DNA of 64,000 bases from Prinsepia uniflora. Lineage: Eukaryota; Streptophyta; Magnoliopsida; Rosales; Rosaceae. How positions within the stretch are numbered: position 1 is the stretch's first letter; each line of letters begins with the position of its first letter. The notes beneath the pieces were generated by a model. The model worked only from the letters and a program-made list of their open reading frames with translations. It had not been told where the DNA came from and did not search any database. Positions 37,605 through 49,265 of the stretch are shown one piece after another. The stretch covers positions 28,847,066 through 28,911,065 of the forward strand of contig CM064870.1 of NCBI GenBank assembly GCA_032719365.1. The letters run 5' to 3'. The position numbers and the translations under genes were made by a program.

Positions 37605-38081
37605 GAATTTCGTCCCCGAATTCCACAGCTAGTTCCCGACACCTAGGGTCTCCTACCTGGTAATCAACACTAGGTTAACAACAACTTCTCCTTAGGTTTC
37701 CTGTCTATCATCTCCACCTTGGGTATTTCACACCATCCCCAACTACTGTTACCACGACCAACCCTCTCTCTGTAACAGCTGTATGGTGTACGCAAGGGAA
37801 CCTCTATGAACAGAAAACAAAGGTATTTTACAATACCTCATATGGAGCACCCGATAGAATTCACAGAGCACATCCTCGAGTACAACCACAGATACTTCCC
37901 TACTGGATGGCTCCTCCCTCGGTTGTTACTTCGACCACTATCGGAATAATCTACGAAGTCCTAAAGGCAAACTCTAGCTTGTGGGTTCTCTCCTTCAATA
38001 ACCTCATATCGATCAATTCTATACCTTCCGTCATCCTTCCACGGAACTCACTATAACACTCCACGTCCTTTAGGGAAACTC

Positions 38082-39158
38082 CTAGACTCTACCCTGGGAT
38101 CCAACAACAAAATTGGGTACAACACAACCAAGGATAAGACAAATACCTGTCCCCGCATCTGGTGCCGATTGAACCTCCTGCTGAGTCATCGAGAACACTC
38201 GGGCCTGAGCTCCCGACGCTCTACCACGTCCCCTCGAACTGCTAGTGGCACCACCACCTCCTATAGTGCCTGCCGTCCCTGACGCTGTACTCTGTCCGGG
38301 CTCCGCTGCTCCTCGGCCTACACCACCCTCCTGTGGCAACAGTGGACACTCACGTCGGAAATGACCACGCTCCCCGCAATAAAAACAAACATCCCGACCG
38401 GAAAGACCTGGTCGCCCTGTCGATGCAACAGACGTCGCACTAGCTTGCGGAGTCGACGGTGCTCGGTAACCACGGAATCCTGAACTCTGGAAACTACCAG
38501 GTCGAAAGAAACGATCATCACCTGACAACGACGCTCCACCGAAGTTACCTCTTTTCGGTGTCCGCTGGCTCGAAGCTCCAGAAAAAGATGGCTCCCGGCG
38601 TCGCACCGGCAAACTAGCCTCAACCCTCACCGCAGCATCCGACAATTCTCGGAGGGTAGCAAACGATCCAGCCGTCACGATGGCTCGAATCTCACCTCGC
38701 AGGCCCAACTCAAACCTACGACACTTCTCGGCTTCAGTAGCCACAAACGCAGGAGCAAACCGCGACAACATCTGGAATTTCCGTTCGTACTCGCCAAACT
38801 CATATTCCCTTGTTGAAGCTGCAAAAATTCAGCCTCCTTGGCATCCCGGAAAGAACGAGGATAATACCTCCCAGGTCACAGTGTGGGCATCCCAGCCAGA
38901 CAACTCAAGGGTATACCACCACTCGTACGCCGCACCATCCAGTAAAAATGTAGCCAGTAACACTCGCTCCTCCGGCGGGCAATGCATCACCGTAAAGATC
39001 CGCTCAAGTCTCGTGATCCACCTCTGGGCTTCCTCAGGATCAGCCCCACCACTAAAAGTAGTAGCTCCGAGCCGCTGGGCTCGCTCAATCGTATTACTCT
39101 CTGTTCCCCTCGCCGCTTCTTCTTCAGGTCGTGGAGAGGGTCCACGTCTCGGAGGCAT
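38082..39158 (-). pseudogene. gag of the gag-only element, two frameshifts
   Basis: Start MPPRRGPSPRPEEEAA at 39158, then ADPEEAQRWITRLERIF, PPEERVLLATFLLDGAA and AAYEWWYTLELSGWD: the capsid domain. A small deletion near 38862 and a second shift near 38790 change frame; the conserved DAKEAEFLQLQQGNMS is readable in between in another frame. From 38771 the frame is open for 229 codons, with a CCHC zinc knuckle (CFYCGERGHFRREC, about 38387-38346). The frame ends where a protease would begin, and no pol follows. Confidence 0.88.
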
Positions 39159-39260
39159 CATCAACCGCACGCTGAAAGAGGCATAGAAGTAATCAAACAA
39201 CTAAAACACAACCTCACAAACCAACAAACCCAACAAACTCGACAAACGCAACAAACCTAT

Positions 39261-39272
39261 GCTCTGATACCA
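39261..39272 (-). other. Primer-binding site of the gag-only element
   Basis: Minus strand TGGTATCAGAGC, exact match to the initiator Met-tRNA site, two bases from the LTR end at 39275. Confidence 0.92.
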
Positions 39273-39274
39273 AT

Positions 39275-42200
39275 TGTCAGGACCCACCCCGGCTTCACCC
39301 CGAAACCCGAGGTAAATCCTGCTCCCGTCTGACATCCCGACACCTAATGTAGTCAGACGCAGAAGAATACACTCAATAAATCCCGAAGTTAAAGTTTTAC
39401 AGAGCATAGTATGAATTACAAAGAAATAAAACCGACGATAATTACACGCACGCGGAATAAAACGTAAGCACTCTGAGACCCTGCTCGTCACTTCTATGCC
39501 TCAGACACTGCCTCGACGTCAAGACCCCGCGCTAGCTCCACAACCTGGAGGGCAATTTAAAACAGAAGGTGTGAGTGGACCATAATAACAGGAAAGTTCT
39601 AAAACCATTTATAAGAAAAACCGAGTTTAGCCCTCCGTTTTAAAACCACATGCACAACCCAGTTATTTAAATAGTTATAAATCAATCACCATAAAACATC
39701 ATAAGAAACAGAAACACTATAAAACGGGTATAAAAGTCATATCAGAAGTATCATAAAACGTGAATATCAAATCATCATTTTACGATCAAACATGCTGGAC
39801 CTATCCGAGTCTTTAAACTCCCGAGTCTTTAAACTCAATCCAGACCTCAATATAATCCGAGTCTTTAAACTCCCGAGTCTTTAAACTCAACAGGCTTACT
39901 GGGGAAATATCAATATATCCGAGTCTTTAAACTCCCGAGTCTTTAAACTCAATCCGGGCCCGTCCCCCGTCAATCAATATCCGGGTCTTTAAACCCAATA
40001 ACCAGATCCAGCAAATCCAATCCAAAACCATTTGAAAACGATTTCCAAATTCATATCCAAACCCGAATTCGAAATCCCCGGTCCGAATCCCTTCCGGCGT
40101 CCAGAACCGTCATTCCGAACCCAAATCCGGAATTCCACTTTTCAACTTTAAAATCAAATTCCGTTTCTGAAATCCGATTTCAAAACCGAAAGCCTTGATC
40201 ATCAAAATCATGTTCCAAAACTCCTTTATAATCATTGGAAACCATTTATCATTTAAAATCCCAAATCATAACATCGAAATCAGAATTCCAAACTTCCTCG
40301 TAAAGCGTGCCAAATACGTACTTTCTCGAAAAACGTGCAATTATAGAAAACCAACACCACGCATTTAACAATCATGAAATCACATGTAAACCCATAAAAC
40401 AAGTAATTAAAAGCAGTTATGCATGCTCGAGTTTAGAGAAAGGGTCCACTCACAGTACCGCACCCTCAATCGCGTCCCGAACGTCCAGCACGTTCCTCGG
40501 CTTCCTCGGGAAATCCCGATCCTGACAACAACCACAAAATTACGTCACTAACACGTCTACGAGTATCCACCTAAATTCCCTCAAAAATCCCCGGGTCCTG
40601 AACGTAACGAACCAGAACCCTAAACTTTCACCCTCGCGGAACTACTTCGATTCGACGTCCGATTAACCCGAAACCAATTCCAATGGACTCGTCACAACTC
40701 CTGGACCAAAAACCATGTTGACCATTTTCCCCAGAACCGCCGCACGTGCCCCCACGCGCCGCCCAAAGTGGCTGCGCGTGGGCCTCACGCGCCAGCTACA
40801 ATGTCACCCTCAACCTGTACTGAACCGGCCGCTGCAACTTGGACCGGCGAGAACCATTCTCCGTCGTCCAGCCACCAATTCACCTCCTTTCTTCACCCAC
40901 ATCTTCGTCCAGACCTACCCTAGCTATTCCCCAATTCCTCTAACCTCGACACGGTCCCATCATCGTCGACTGAAGCTCGAAAGAAAACCCGAGCACTGCT
41001 CTGTTTTCTTTCCCGGCCACCCGGATCACCTCCCATCACGGTGGCCAGCCCAAACTTTTCCTAAAACCCTTCTAAACCTAACCCAACTATCCTAAACCTC
41101 CGACTCAGTCCCTAGGTTCACGACTTTAGGTTCAATTCTTGACGGCAAAACAGAGCATACAGAGTCCCTCCGTCGTGCTAACCCCTACCGTTCACTCCCC
41201 ATCACGGCAGCACAACCAGAGGACGCCTAGACCTCACCTGAGTCTCCCAAACCACCCTAGACTCATCGATTCGACCTCTAGACTCACGACTTCCACTTTG
41301 AAACTTGACGGGAAAACAAGGCAAATTTACAAGGATGAGGGATTACCTGCAACCATCCACGACCGTGCTCGCCGCCGCGTTCCCTGGAGTCCACAGCGTC
41401 GCCTCAGCCTCCTCTCGAGGTCAATCGCACCCGCACACGGCCACAGCACCACCACAAGTCCTCAGTCTTCTCTGTTTTCTCTGGTTGTCCCCGTGACTCT
41501 CACTCACTCACACACCACCATCACCTCTTCTAACCCTCCCATTGTCTTCCTCTCATGCTCTGATCAATCTCACACACTCACAACTCACCAGCACACACAC
41601 CGTCATCGATCCATTCTCTCAATTTCCCTCACCGCCTCACTCTGTTTCACTCAAACACACACGAACACACACGGTTGCACCCAATTAATTAGGACCGTGC
41701 ACACATGAGAACCCCCCAGAAGCCACTACACACCTGCCACATGTCACCATCCACTCCGTACTCCCCCACATGGCTCAATCCCAGCCGTCCATCTGCCCTC
41801 TCTCTCTGCACAATTTCCAGAGTACAAAAGACCAAAATGCCTTTCCTTTTTACCCAATTTTACAATTTTGCTACTAACTTCCTAGACCCGTAACTCCCAC
41901 ATCGTAAGTCCGATAAATACGTGCCGCCTGTCATCGAACTCAGGATGATGAGATCTACCTAACCATCCTCGGTCAACGTACCAAAACCCGATCGTCCAAA
42001 AAGTCAACGTTTCCTCTTCTTTTAACCCAATTACGGTTATGCCCTCGACCTTCCGAACATCGAAACTTCCCCCTCGGATGTCGGACTCAGGCGTGCCACC
42101 TGCCTACAGATGCGTGACGTCCTAAACTACGTCCTGGTCACCGGTCAAAGTCCATCGGACCACCCGAACTAAAAGTCAACTTCTGCCCAAATCAGGGGCA

Positions 42201-42312
42201 AAATCGTCATTCTACACTTACGGACCTATCAGGACCACCTAACCACCAATTAGCCTCACTAATCCCACCTTCATCACGCTACTAATCCCGACTCTCGGGT
42301 CGGATTGTTACA
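39275..42312 (-). mobile_element. 5' LTR of the gag-only element
   Basis: Uninterrupted 3038-bp partner of 31532-37587. Same 14-mer array (39807-39996), arms and hairpins. Frames such as 41139-41708 (189 codons) are open in the plus direction only; the equivalent frame in the other LTR is cut by the solo LTR, and the frames show no family, so I do not call genes here. Confidence 0.95.
39807..39996. repeat. Palindromic 14-mer array in 5' LTR
   Basis: Six GAGTCTTTAAACTC units in three close pairs and one GGGTCTTTAAACCC at 39983. Confidence 0.9.
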
Positions 42313-42529
42313 ATTGCACTCCTGATCATGAGCTACCCATCGGGCAGCCCATCTCAAGTAGTGCGTCGTGACTACTCCAGGATACTACGAAATTTCTGGA
42401 GGAGACAATTCATACATAAAGATGGTATTTGGAAAACATGTTATAAATCATCTCAAAACCTTTCAAAGGGACCTATGCCCTGGATTTCCATAAAACCATC
42501 GTAAATCCACAAATGGGTCACGTGCCCAA

Positions 42530-42760
42530 AGTATAACTTTCATAAACTATTTCCACAATTCCAATTTCCAAATTCAAGGGACTTAGCCCAAAATTCCATT
42601 TCATAACCCAAATGGGCCTCGAGCCCGATATCATAACCAACTAGGCCTTAAACCCGATAGTATAAATCAAATGGGTCTCCAGCCCGATGCCTCATTAAAT
42701 AAAATGGACATCAAGTCTGATAGTTTATAAATCAAATGGGTCTCATACTCGATTCCATAT
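42530..42760. repeat. Hairpin-unit array with changing arms
   Basis: Units about 30 bp apart between AAATG and GAT/CAA: GGGTCACGTGCCC, GGGACTTAGCCC, GGGCCTCGAGCCC, GGGTCTCCAGCCC, GGACATCAAGTCT, GGGTCTCATACTC. Arms pair as GGGC/GCCC, GGAC/GTCT and GGGT/ACTC (the last two using one G-T pair). Confidence 0.75.
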
Positions 42761-43865
42761 TTCCAAACCCGAAATCATATCATTGAACCATAATTGGAAA
42801 CACATGCAAGTTCAACGCTGTATAAAATCATAAACCTCGAAATACGTGCAAATACATGAATAATAAATACCGCAATCATGTTCATCATAAATCACATATT
42901 TAAAATATATAAAATAGTTATGCATGCATCAAATTTAGAAACCAATGTCCACTCACAGACCGTCCTAACTGCCGCCTCGATACGAGTGCCATAAGCCTTT
43001 TGGAGGCTAAATTACCAACTCCAGAACTTCTGACCTGTCCAAATCACACCTGAAGGACACTAACCATCTATATAAGTCCATAAGATAAAACCCCAAAACT
43101 TTCGAAAAATTCAATATGTCTCGGACACGTTTCCCGAGGTAAAAAACCTCGATTTGACCAACTTAGCTATCTCCGATATATCCGAAATCACCACCATTAG
43201 ATCCGGATCGTTGAAACCTTTAAAATGACACTGGTCCCACCTTGAAATTCATGTCCACACGCGTGGTCAACGTAAAAGTCAACTCTGGAAAAAAATCAAC
43301 GGGTCAACAAATCAACGAGTCAACTCACTGGTCAATGAGTCAACTCACCGGTCAATGAGTCAAATCTCCGGTCAAATAGTCAACTCACGAGCCTACTTGC
43401 CGAAAAACTCCTTTGTTGCCCCAAACTTCAAACTTCGATATCTCACTCATTTCTCAACTAAATTCGACGTTCTACCTATGTAAATTCATCTACTCGAGCC
43501 AAGGATTCCAAATCTAACCCCAAAAATTGAAAAAAGCACTTGGATTTAAAGTTATGGTCGTTCAAAGTTTCAGCCAGACTTTCGGTCATCACTTCGGCCA
43601 CCTCTGACGTCCAAATCTGTCCAAAATGGCACCTACAAGCTCGTGGGAGCTCAAGGAACATCATCCTTAGCTTAGAATCGATCAACACCATCAAAATAAA
43701 AACCCAAAATTTGAATTCCACGGTCTACCTTTTGAAACTCTGGCCACCGTGGACGACGGTCCTCGTCGTGGCCACCATTCGATTCGTCTCAATGACCACT
43801 CTCACTTTCATTAACAACCCAGACGCAATAGAAGAGGAATGAAGGGCGTTTGTGTGGGTTGTTTG

Positions 43866-44221
43866 TGTCATGATCCAGCCCATCTAACACAATATTGTCC
43901 GCTTTGGGCTAGCCCTCACGGTTTTGTTTTCGGGAGCTCACGTGCAACTTCCCAGTAGGTCACCCATCATGGGATTTCACTAGCCTCAACTCGCTTAACT
44001 TTGGGGTTCCAATCCCCCCCAAAGCCACTGAGCTCCCGAAAGGCTTTGTGTTAGATAGATACGTGCCCACACATATAAGGTACTTCACTTTTCCCTCCCC
44101 GAGCAATGTGGGATCGTTCACCGATCTTACCTTTCCAAGCTCATGGGTCATGCTCACCGTTCTTGCTTCTCAAGCTCACGGGTCTTGCTCACCATTCTTG
44201 CTTCCAAGATCGGGTCTTACA
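43866..44221 (-). mobile_element. Cassandra LTR with 5S rRNA-like segment
   Basis: On the minus strand TGTAAGACCCGATC... to ...GGATCATGACA. 5S-like words GTTAAGCGAG and GATGGGTGACC lie at 44010-43955. It carries an extra local duplication (CTTGCTTC...TCACGGGTC, about 44160-44210). The 70 bp to the right hold a polypurine-like CCCCAAGATGGTGG and a primer-like TGGTATCAAAGCC (44285-44273) on the minus strand, i.e. the whole tiny Cassandra internal region, so this is the 3' LTR; the 5' LTR is missing. Confidence 0.85.
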
Positions 44222-44292
44222 ATCCACCATCTTGGGGCCCAGCGTCCTCGCTGGCACACTTCCGGTCAGGGTTCGGCTTTGATACCATTCTT

Positions 44293-44690
44293 TCTATCTT
44301 TCCCGGCTCATCCGGAGCCCTCATAGCACATCATGACTTATTCCGAGTCCTAATCCAACTCTTTACTCCTGTTGAGTCCAAATTCAATGTCGCGACTCCT
44401 CTCGAGTCCAAAATTAACATGTACTAGCATCAATGCCATCACTGGCATATCCGGTCACCTAACACACATCCCTAGGCGAACCACATCCTATTCCGGATCT
44501 CGCAATACATATGAAACCATTTCCGGACTCCCTCGGAGTCCCATTACCGGCTATCCTCGGGTTGAGTTTATCATGGGCCTAACCTGCCCACCATATACCA
44601 TATCGTGATCGTAAACAACCATCTGGACCATCACAAGTCTGACATAACTAAAACACATGATACGCGACTCGACCCCCAATCCAGGGATTT
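44293..44690. mobile_element. Degenerate gypsy internal fragment
   Basis: Repeats of GAGTCC/GACTCC with ATGCCATCACTGGCATATCC, related to 950-1150. No frame. It joins the Cassandra internal region to the LTR piece. Confidence 0.55.
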
Positions 44691-46171
44691 CTGACACCCT
44701 CATAGCCACTCACGGCGGCGCGTGGGGGTGCGTGCGGGGGAATTTCGAGGTGAGGTCAACATGAAACTTGTCCTATTTAATGTAACTAACATTTTGGCTT
44801 TGGTTTCGAGTCGATCAGACACCATCTCGATTATGTTTCGAGGGTTCGAAGGTTTATGTTATATGTTAAATTAATATTAAATTCCCGAAAAATTATGAGA
44901 AATTAATAGGATGTAAATTGAGTCCTTAGTGACCCTGAGTAATGATTTTGGGACAGGATTCGGGATTCCTGGCAAGTGTCAGAAATTACGGAAACGCGTG
45001 CAGCTCGGGAAGCAAGCGGTTTGGACGGTGTGTGTGAGTGGACGTTTGTTTTATAAATTGATAGGCATGCATAGTTAAATGTTTTACATGATTGATTGCA
45101 ATGATTTGGCTTGCAATGATGTCTTGATGATGTGACATGCTTATGTGTGATTTAATGAATATTTTAATCGGTCTTTCGGGCACATTTTTCGAGAAAATGC
45201 GCAAATGGTATTTTGGGCTAGGCCGGAGTTAAAATGGTTTTCAAAAGAGTATTTTGACTTAATTGGTGAGTCAGGGATGATTTCTGGATTATTCCAATGT
45301 TTTCGATTGATTTTACAGATTTACGTATAACTGATATTTGGGCTTGAGTCTCGGTTGGTAATGATTTTGACTTGGTTTGAAGTCAAGGAGTTAATTGAGA
45401 TATTTTGGGATAAGATCCCTGGATGATTTTCATTGTGATTGTGAGTACCCAGACGGTCGAAGCTAGGGGAGTTCCCAGACGACCGAAGCTCGGGGATATG
45501 ATTGTGACTGTTCCCAGGCAGCCGAAGCTAGGGTGTTCCCAGACGGCTGATACTTGGGGGTGATATATGTTCCCAGATAGCCGGAGCTTGGGGTGTTTCC
45601 AGACGGCTGATGCTCGGGGTTATGGCCTACGCGTAGTGCGAATGTGATTATGTGATGGTTTGTGCACTGTGAATGGTGCAAATTGCTTGATGGATTGTTT
45701 GATTGATTTCTTGTGATTACGTACTGGTATTGAGTACGGGTTTATGGTCTATATGGCCAGGTGACTATGTTTTCATGTGTCCGGCCTGAGAGCTGGGATT
45801 TTGACTTGTTATGTGGCTTGGCTGGAAAGCCGGTGATTGTTGCTCATGTGTTTTTTTTTCCTATGCATGCAGGTTTGATAAACTGGAGGGTAAATGATGT
45901 CTTTTTAAATGTGTTTTAACGAATATATTTTTGTCCACTCACACCTTTTCTGTTTTGATGACCCTCCAGGCCGTGGCACAATGTTCGGGGCTGATCACGA
46001 GGCGGAGGCATGAGCGGAAATCAGCGCAATTATCCCTTGTCTGATAGGTGCTGAAGGATAGTTTCGGGACTTCAGTTGACTTGTCAGACGGGAGCAGGAC
46101 CGGACACGGTTATCGAGGTCTAGTTGGGACGGGTCCTGTCAATCGAGGTCCAGTTGGGACGGGTCCTGTCA
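44691..46171 (+). mobile_element. 3' part of a plus-oriented gypsy LTR
   Basis: Starts near the GCGCGTGGG box (44715), then GTGAGTGGAC (45033), GCATGCAT, array 45446-45622, GGAGGG box, GTCCACTCAC (about 45933), CCCTCCAGG, AGGCGGAGGCATGA, terminal hairpin, end GGGTCCTGTCA. The last 31 bp (ATCGAGGTC...GTCCTGTCA) are present twice in tandem (about 46110-46140, 46141-46171). Confidence 0.85.
45446..45622. repeat. CCCAGACGG...GGGG hairpin-unit array
   Basis: Six units closed by CCC and GGG: inner parts include AGCCGAAGCT, AGCCGGAGCT, ACCGAAGCTCGG, GGCTGATGCTCGG. Period about 28-38 bp. Same family as 30433-30680, opposite strand. Confidence 0.8.
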
Positions 46172-46694
46172 GTTTGTGTGTTTAGTTTTTAGGAAGAAAT
46201 GAAGATGATGACACACGGGAAGAAGAGAGAGAGATGAGTGAAAATATTAATTAATCTCCCTCACCCAATAGACATAGATCCATATTTTAAGGAATCCGAC
46301 CAATGGGATGAGTGCCACTTGTCACTAAGTGTCACTCATCTAAGGGCCCACATTAATTTACACAACCAATCAGATTTAAGTATTAATTAATTCAAATCTC
46401 AAGGCGTAAAATAACCGATTTCGATCCCTTGACCACAACTTCCACGTTTGACGTCCGATTTTGATGCACCGCCTATCTACGAACTCGTGATGTCCCGATC
46501 TACGTCACGGTCATAGCTCAAAGTCTGAAAAGAATTCCTGGTGAAATGTTAACTTTTCCATCCACTATGGGCAAAATCGTCATTTTACCCAAATTTTTCG
46601 TAATTACTCGCCTAATCCCCGATTAGTCACGATAATCCTTAATTAGTCATTAATTAATCATAATTAATCCCGTAATTCGGGACAGGTTGTTAAA

Positions 46695-48185
46695 ATCTTC
46701 CCCCTTCAAGAATTTCTTCCTCGTAATTTAAATTAATCCCATTTCCATATCGCAATTATGGAAATATAAACTTGCCTCACACCTAGGCCTCACGTTCAGG
46801 CTCACAATTAGTATACCCTTGTGTACACCCTCGTGTATAAGTACAAGTCCACAAATTGACCATACATTGACCCCTCGGAAGGTGTGTGGTCCTCGTATTG
46901 ACACCACCTGACAATTCTGCCATTATGCCGACACTTCCTAACCGTCACCACTTTGACATTCAATTCGACATTTCGTAAATCAGGCTGACATCCCTTGTTT
47001 TTTTTCAACCCATCACTTTGACACTTCCTAATTTTGGTCGTTAGGCTGAAATACGTACTCCCACTAAGGGTTATCAAATCTCAACTCACTCCCGAAGGTT
47101 TCCATAGCGTTAGACTCAACTGGTACTAATGGCCCCACTGTCACGATTCGAGTTACCAACACAACCCAAACTCACCCTAGAGTCCAACTAAGATACCTCG
47201 TACCAAATCTCCCTCAATGTAGCATAAGATCCTGCCGTCACAATGACATGAATCTCCCCTCGCAGGTCAAGCTCAAACCTGTGGCATTTATCAATATCGG
47301 TGTTCACATTAGTCCACAACACGGCTAGTGCCTACTTCAAGTGATCACACATCCTCGTATAGAAACCATCCACTACATGGTTGAAAGCCAATCACGTTTC
47401 AATTTTGGAATCTGTCTATCCAATCCAGTACTAAACAGATCACACACCCAAAGAGTGTCCAATCTCACCCACGTCTATCGAGACGTACTAACTTCGATCC
47501 TATCGAATACCTGCTCATTCAATTACCATATCATACTAGATTAACTTCGAAAAGAAGCCAAAACCCCATCATTCACATATCCAACCTCTGTCTTGTATTC
47601 TCATAACATCATCACCCATGTGATCCAACTCGATTCGGTTTACTCAACTGTGAGTCGATATGATCATCTCAATCTTCTCGATCCACTAGAGTTCCAACTT
47701 ACTTAGTCGCTAAGTCTCGATCTCCTCGATCGTCACAATACTACCTGATCCATTCGAGTTGACTGGAACTCGCCCACACATCTCGATCCAAATCCATCAC
47801 AACATCACCTAATCATCAATACCACGATCCTAGGTGGATCCATACTAGCTCTCTCTCAGCTAACGACCAGATTTCAGGTCATTGAGTCTTACACCCTCTT
47901 TGAATCCTTATACTATCACACCACTCCTCAACCATTTTCACATCTGATAAGATCACCCAAAGACGAGACACATCTAGACTGTGAGTTCACTTCAATGACC
48001 TCATATCGATCTTTGTCATCCCATCTAAGGAAAATCAAGGATGATACAAAACGATGACATCAAAATTCATCATACATGAGTGTAAACATAAATCCCACTA
48101 CAATCATCACGTTTGCTGACACCAAGCACTATATGTTAACGAGCAGGAATGAGAAGTCACCCTCAATGACCCCGGAATCAAGAGG
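46695..48185 (-). pseudogene. Internal region of the 30793-49265 element with gag traces
   Basis: Begins, on the minus strand side nearest the 3' LTR, with polypurine GAAGGGGGAAGATT (46708-46695). At 47290-47200 the minus strand keeps the gag block corresponding to CRRFELGLRGEIRAIVTAG in the younger gag. The rest is worn to noise; it is too short to hold pol. Confidence 0.7.
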
Positions 48186-49265
48186 ACTCAACTCTGGAAA
48201 AAATCAATGGGTCAAAAAGTCAACGGGTCAAAAGTCAATAGGTTAAAACGTCAACGAGTCAACTCACCGATCAAATAGTCAACTCATCAGCCTACTCGCC
48301 GGAAAACTCCATTGTTGCCCCAAACTTCAAACTTTGATATCTCACTCATTTCTCAACCAAATTCGACGTTCTACATATGTAAATTCGTCTACTCGAGCCA
48401 ATGATTCCAAATCTAAACCTAGAAATTGAAGAAAGTACCTGGATTTAAAGTTATGGTTGTTCAAAGTTTCGGCCAGACTCCTAGTCATCACTTCGGCCAC
48501 CTCCGACGTCCAAATCCGGAAAAAAATGGTACCTACAAGCTCGTGGGAGCTCAAGGAATATCATCCTTAGCTTAGAATCGATCAACACTGTCAAAATCAA
48601 AAATCCAAAATTTGAATTCCACGGTTTACCTTTCGAAACTCACGCCACTGTGCTCGACGGTCCTCATCGTGGCCACCATTCGGTTCGTCTCAACGCCCAC
48701 TTTCACTTTCATTCACAGTCCAGACACCATAGAAGAGGAATGAAGGGTGTTTTTGTGGGTTGTTTGTGTGTTTAGTTATTAGGAGGAAATGAAGATGATG
48801 ATACACGGGAAGGAGAAAGAGAGATGAGTGAAAATATTAATGAATCTCCCTCACCCAATAGACATAGATCCTTATTTTAAGGAATCCCACCAATGGGACT
48901 TGTCACTCATCCAAGGGCCCACATTAATTTAAACAACCAATCAGATTTAAGTATTAATTAATTCAAATCCCAAGGCATAAAATAACCGGTTTCGATCCCT
49001 TGACCACAACTTCCCCGTCCAAAGTCCGATTCTGACGTGCCGTCTGTCCACGGACTCGTGACTTCCTGATTTACGTCACAGTCATAACTCAGAGTCTAAA
49101 AAGAATTCCAGGTGAAAAGTCAACTTTTCCACCTACTAGGGGCAAAATTGTCATTTTACCCCGATTTTTCGTAATTACTCGAATAATTCTCGATTAGTCA
49201 CGATAATCCTTAATTAGTCATTAATTAATCATAATTAATCCTGTAATTTAGGACAGGTTGTTACA
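48186..49265 (-). mobile_element. Truncated 5' LTR of the 30793-49265 element
   Basis: Matches 43281-43865 joined to 46177-46694 without the composite insertion; ends CAGGTTGTTACA. Starts abruptly at CTCAACTCTGGAAAA. Two small differences in the TTGAC-rich minisatellite distinguish the copies. Confidence 0.85.

Larger units (their letters stand above)
31532..42312 (-). mobile_element. Gag-only LTR element (TR-GAG-like), complete with both LTRs
   Basis: TSD ATTGC at 31527-31531 and 42313-42317. Right 5' LTR 39275-42312 (3038 bp); left 3' LTR 31532-33744 plus 36764-37587 (3037 bp without the solo LTR). Internal region only about 1.7 kb: primer site, gag, no protease, RT or integrase. The LTRs differ by roughly one to three bases per 60 in the stretches I compared, so it is young. 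It must have used enzymes from a full element. Either a gag-only family or an internal-deletion derivative. Confidence 0.93.
43866..46171. mobile_element. Composite insertion: Cassandra LTR plus gypsy LTR piece
   Basis: Flanked by GTTTG on both sides (43861-43865, 46172-46176). The related LTR at 48766-48778 has the empty site. The left end is a Cassandra LTR, minus orientation; the right end is the 3' part of a plus-oriented gypsy LTR ending GGGTCCTGTCA. Between them are the Cassandra internal region and a piece of degenerate gypsy internal sequence. So the two ends belong to different families. Confidence 0.75.
30793..49265 (-). mobile_element. Degenerate Ty3-gypsy element nested in the LTR at 30008
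   Basis: Outer limits: TGACACGACC at 30793 and ...CAGGTTGTTACA at 49265, with flanks TCCGA (30788-30792) and TCTGA (49266-49270), a TSD with one change. Left (3') LTR pieces are 30793-31531, 42318-43865 and 46177-46694, about 2.8 kb in total. The internal region is 46695-48185; the right (5') LTR is truncated (48186-49265). The gaps in the left LTR are the gag-only element and the composite insertion. The terminal hairpin of this LTR (30848-30868) is perfect. Confidence 0.85.

Noticed and set aside
41139..41708. 189-codon open frame in the 5' LTR
   Set aside because: Antisense to the element; the same frame in the other LTR is cut by the solo LTR, and the composition (Ser, Thr, His, Pro) reflects CT-rich DNA.
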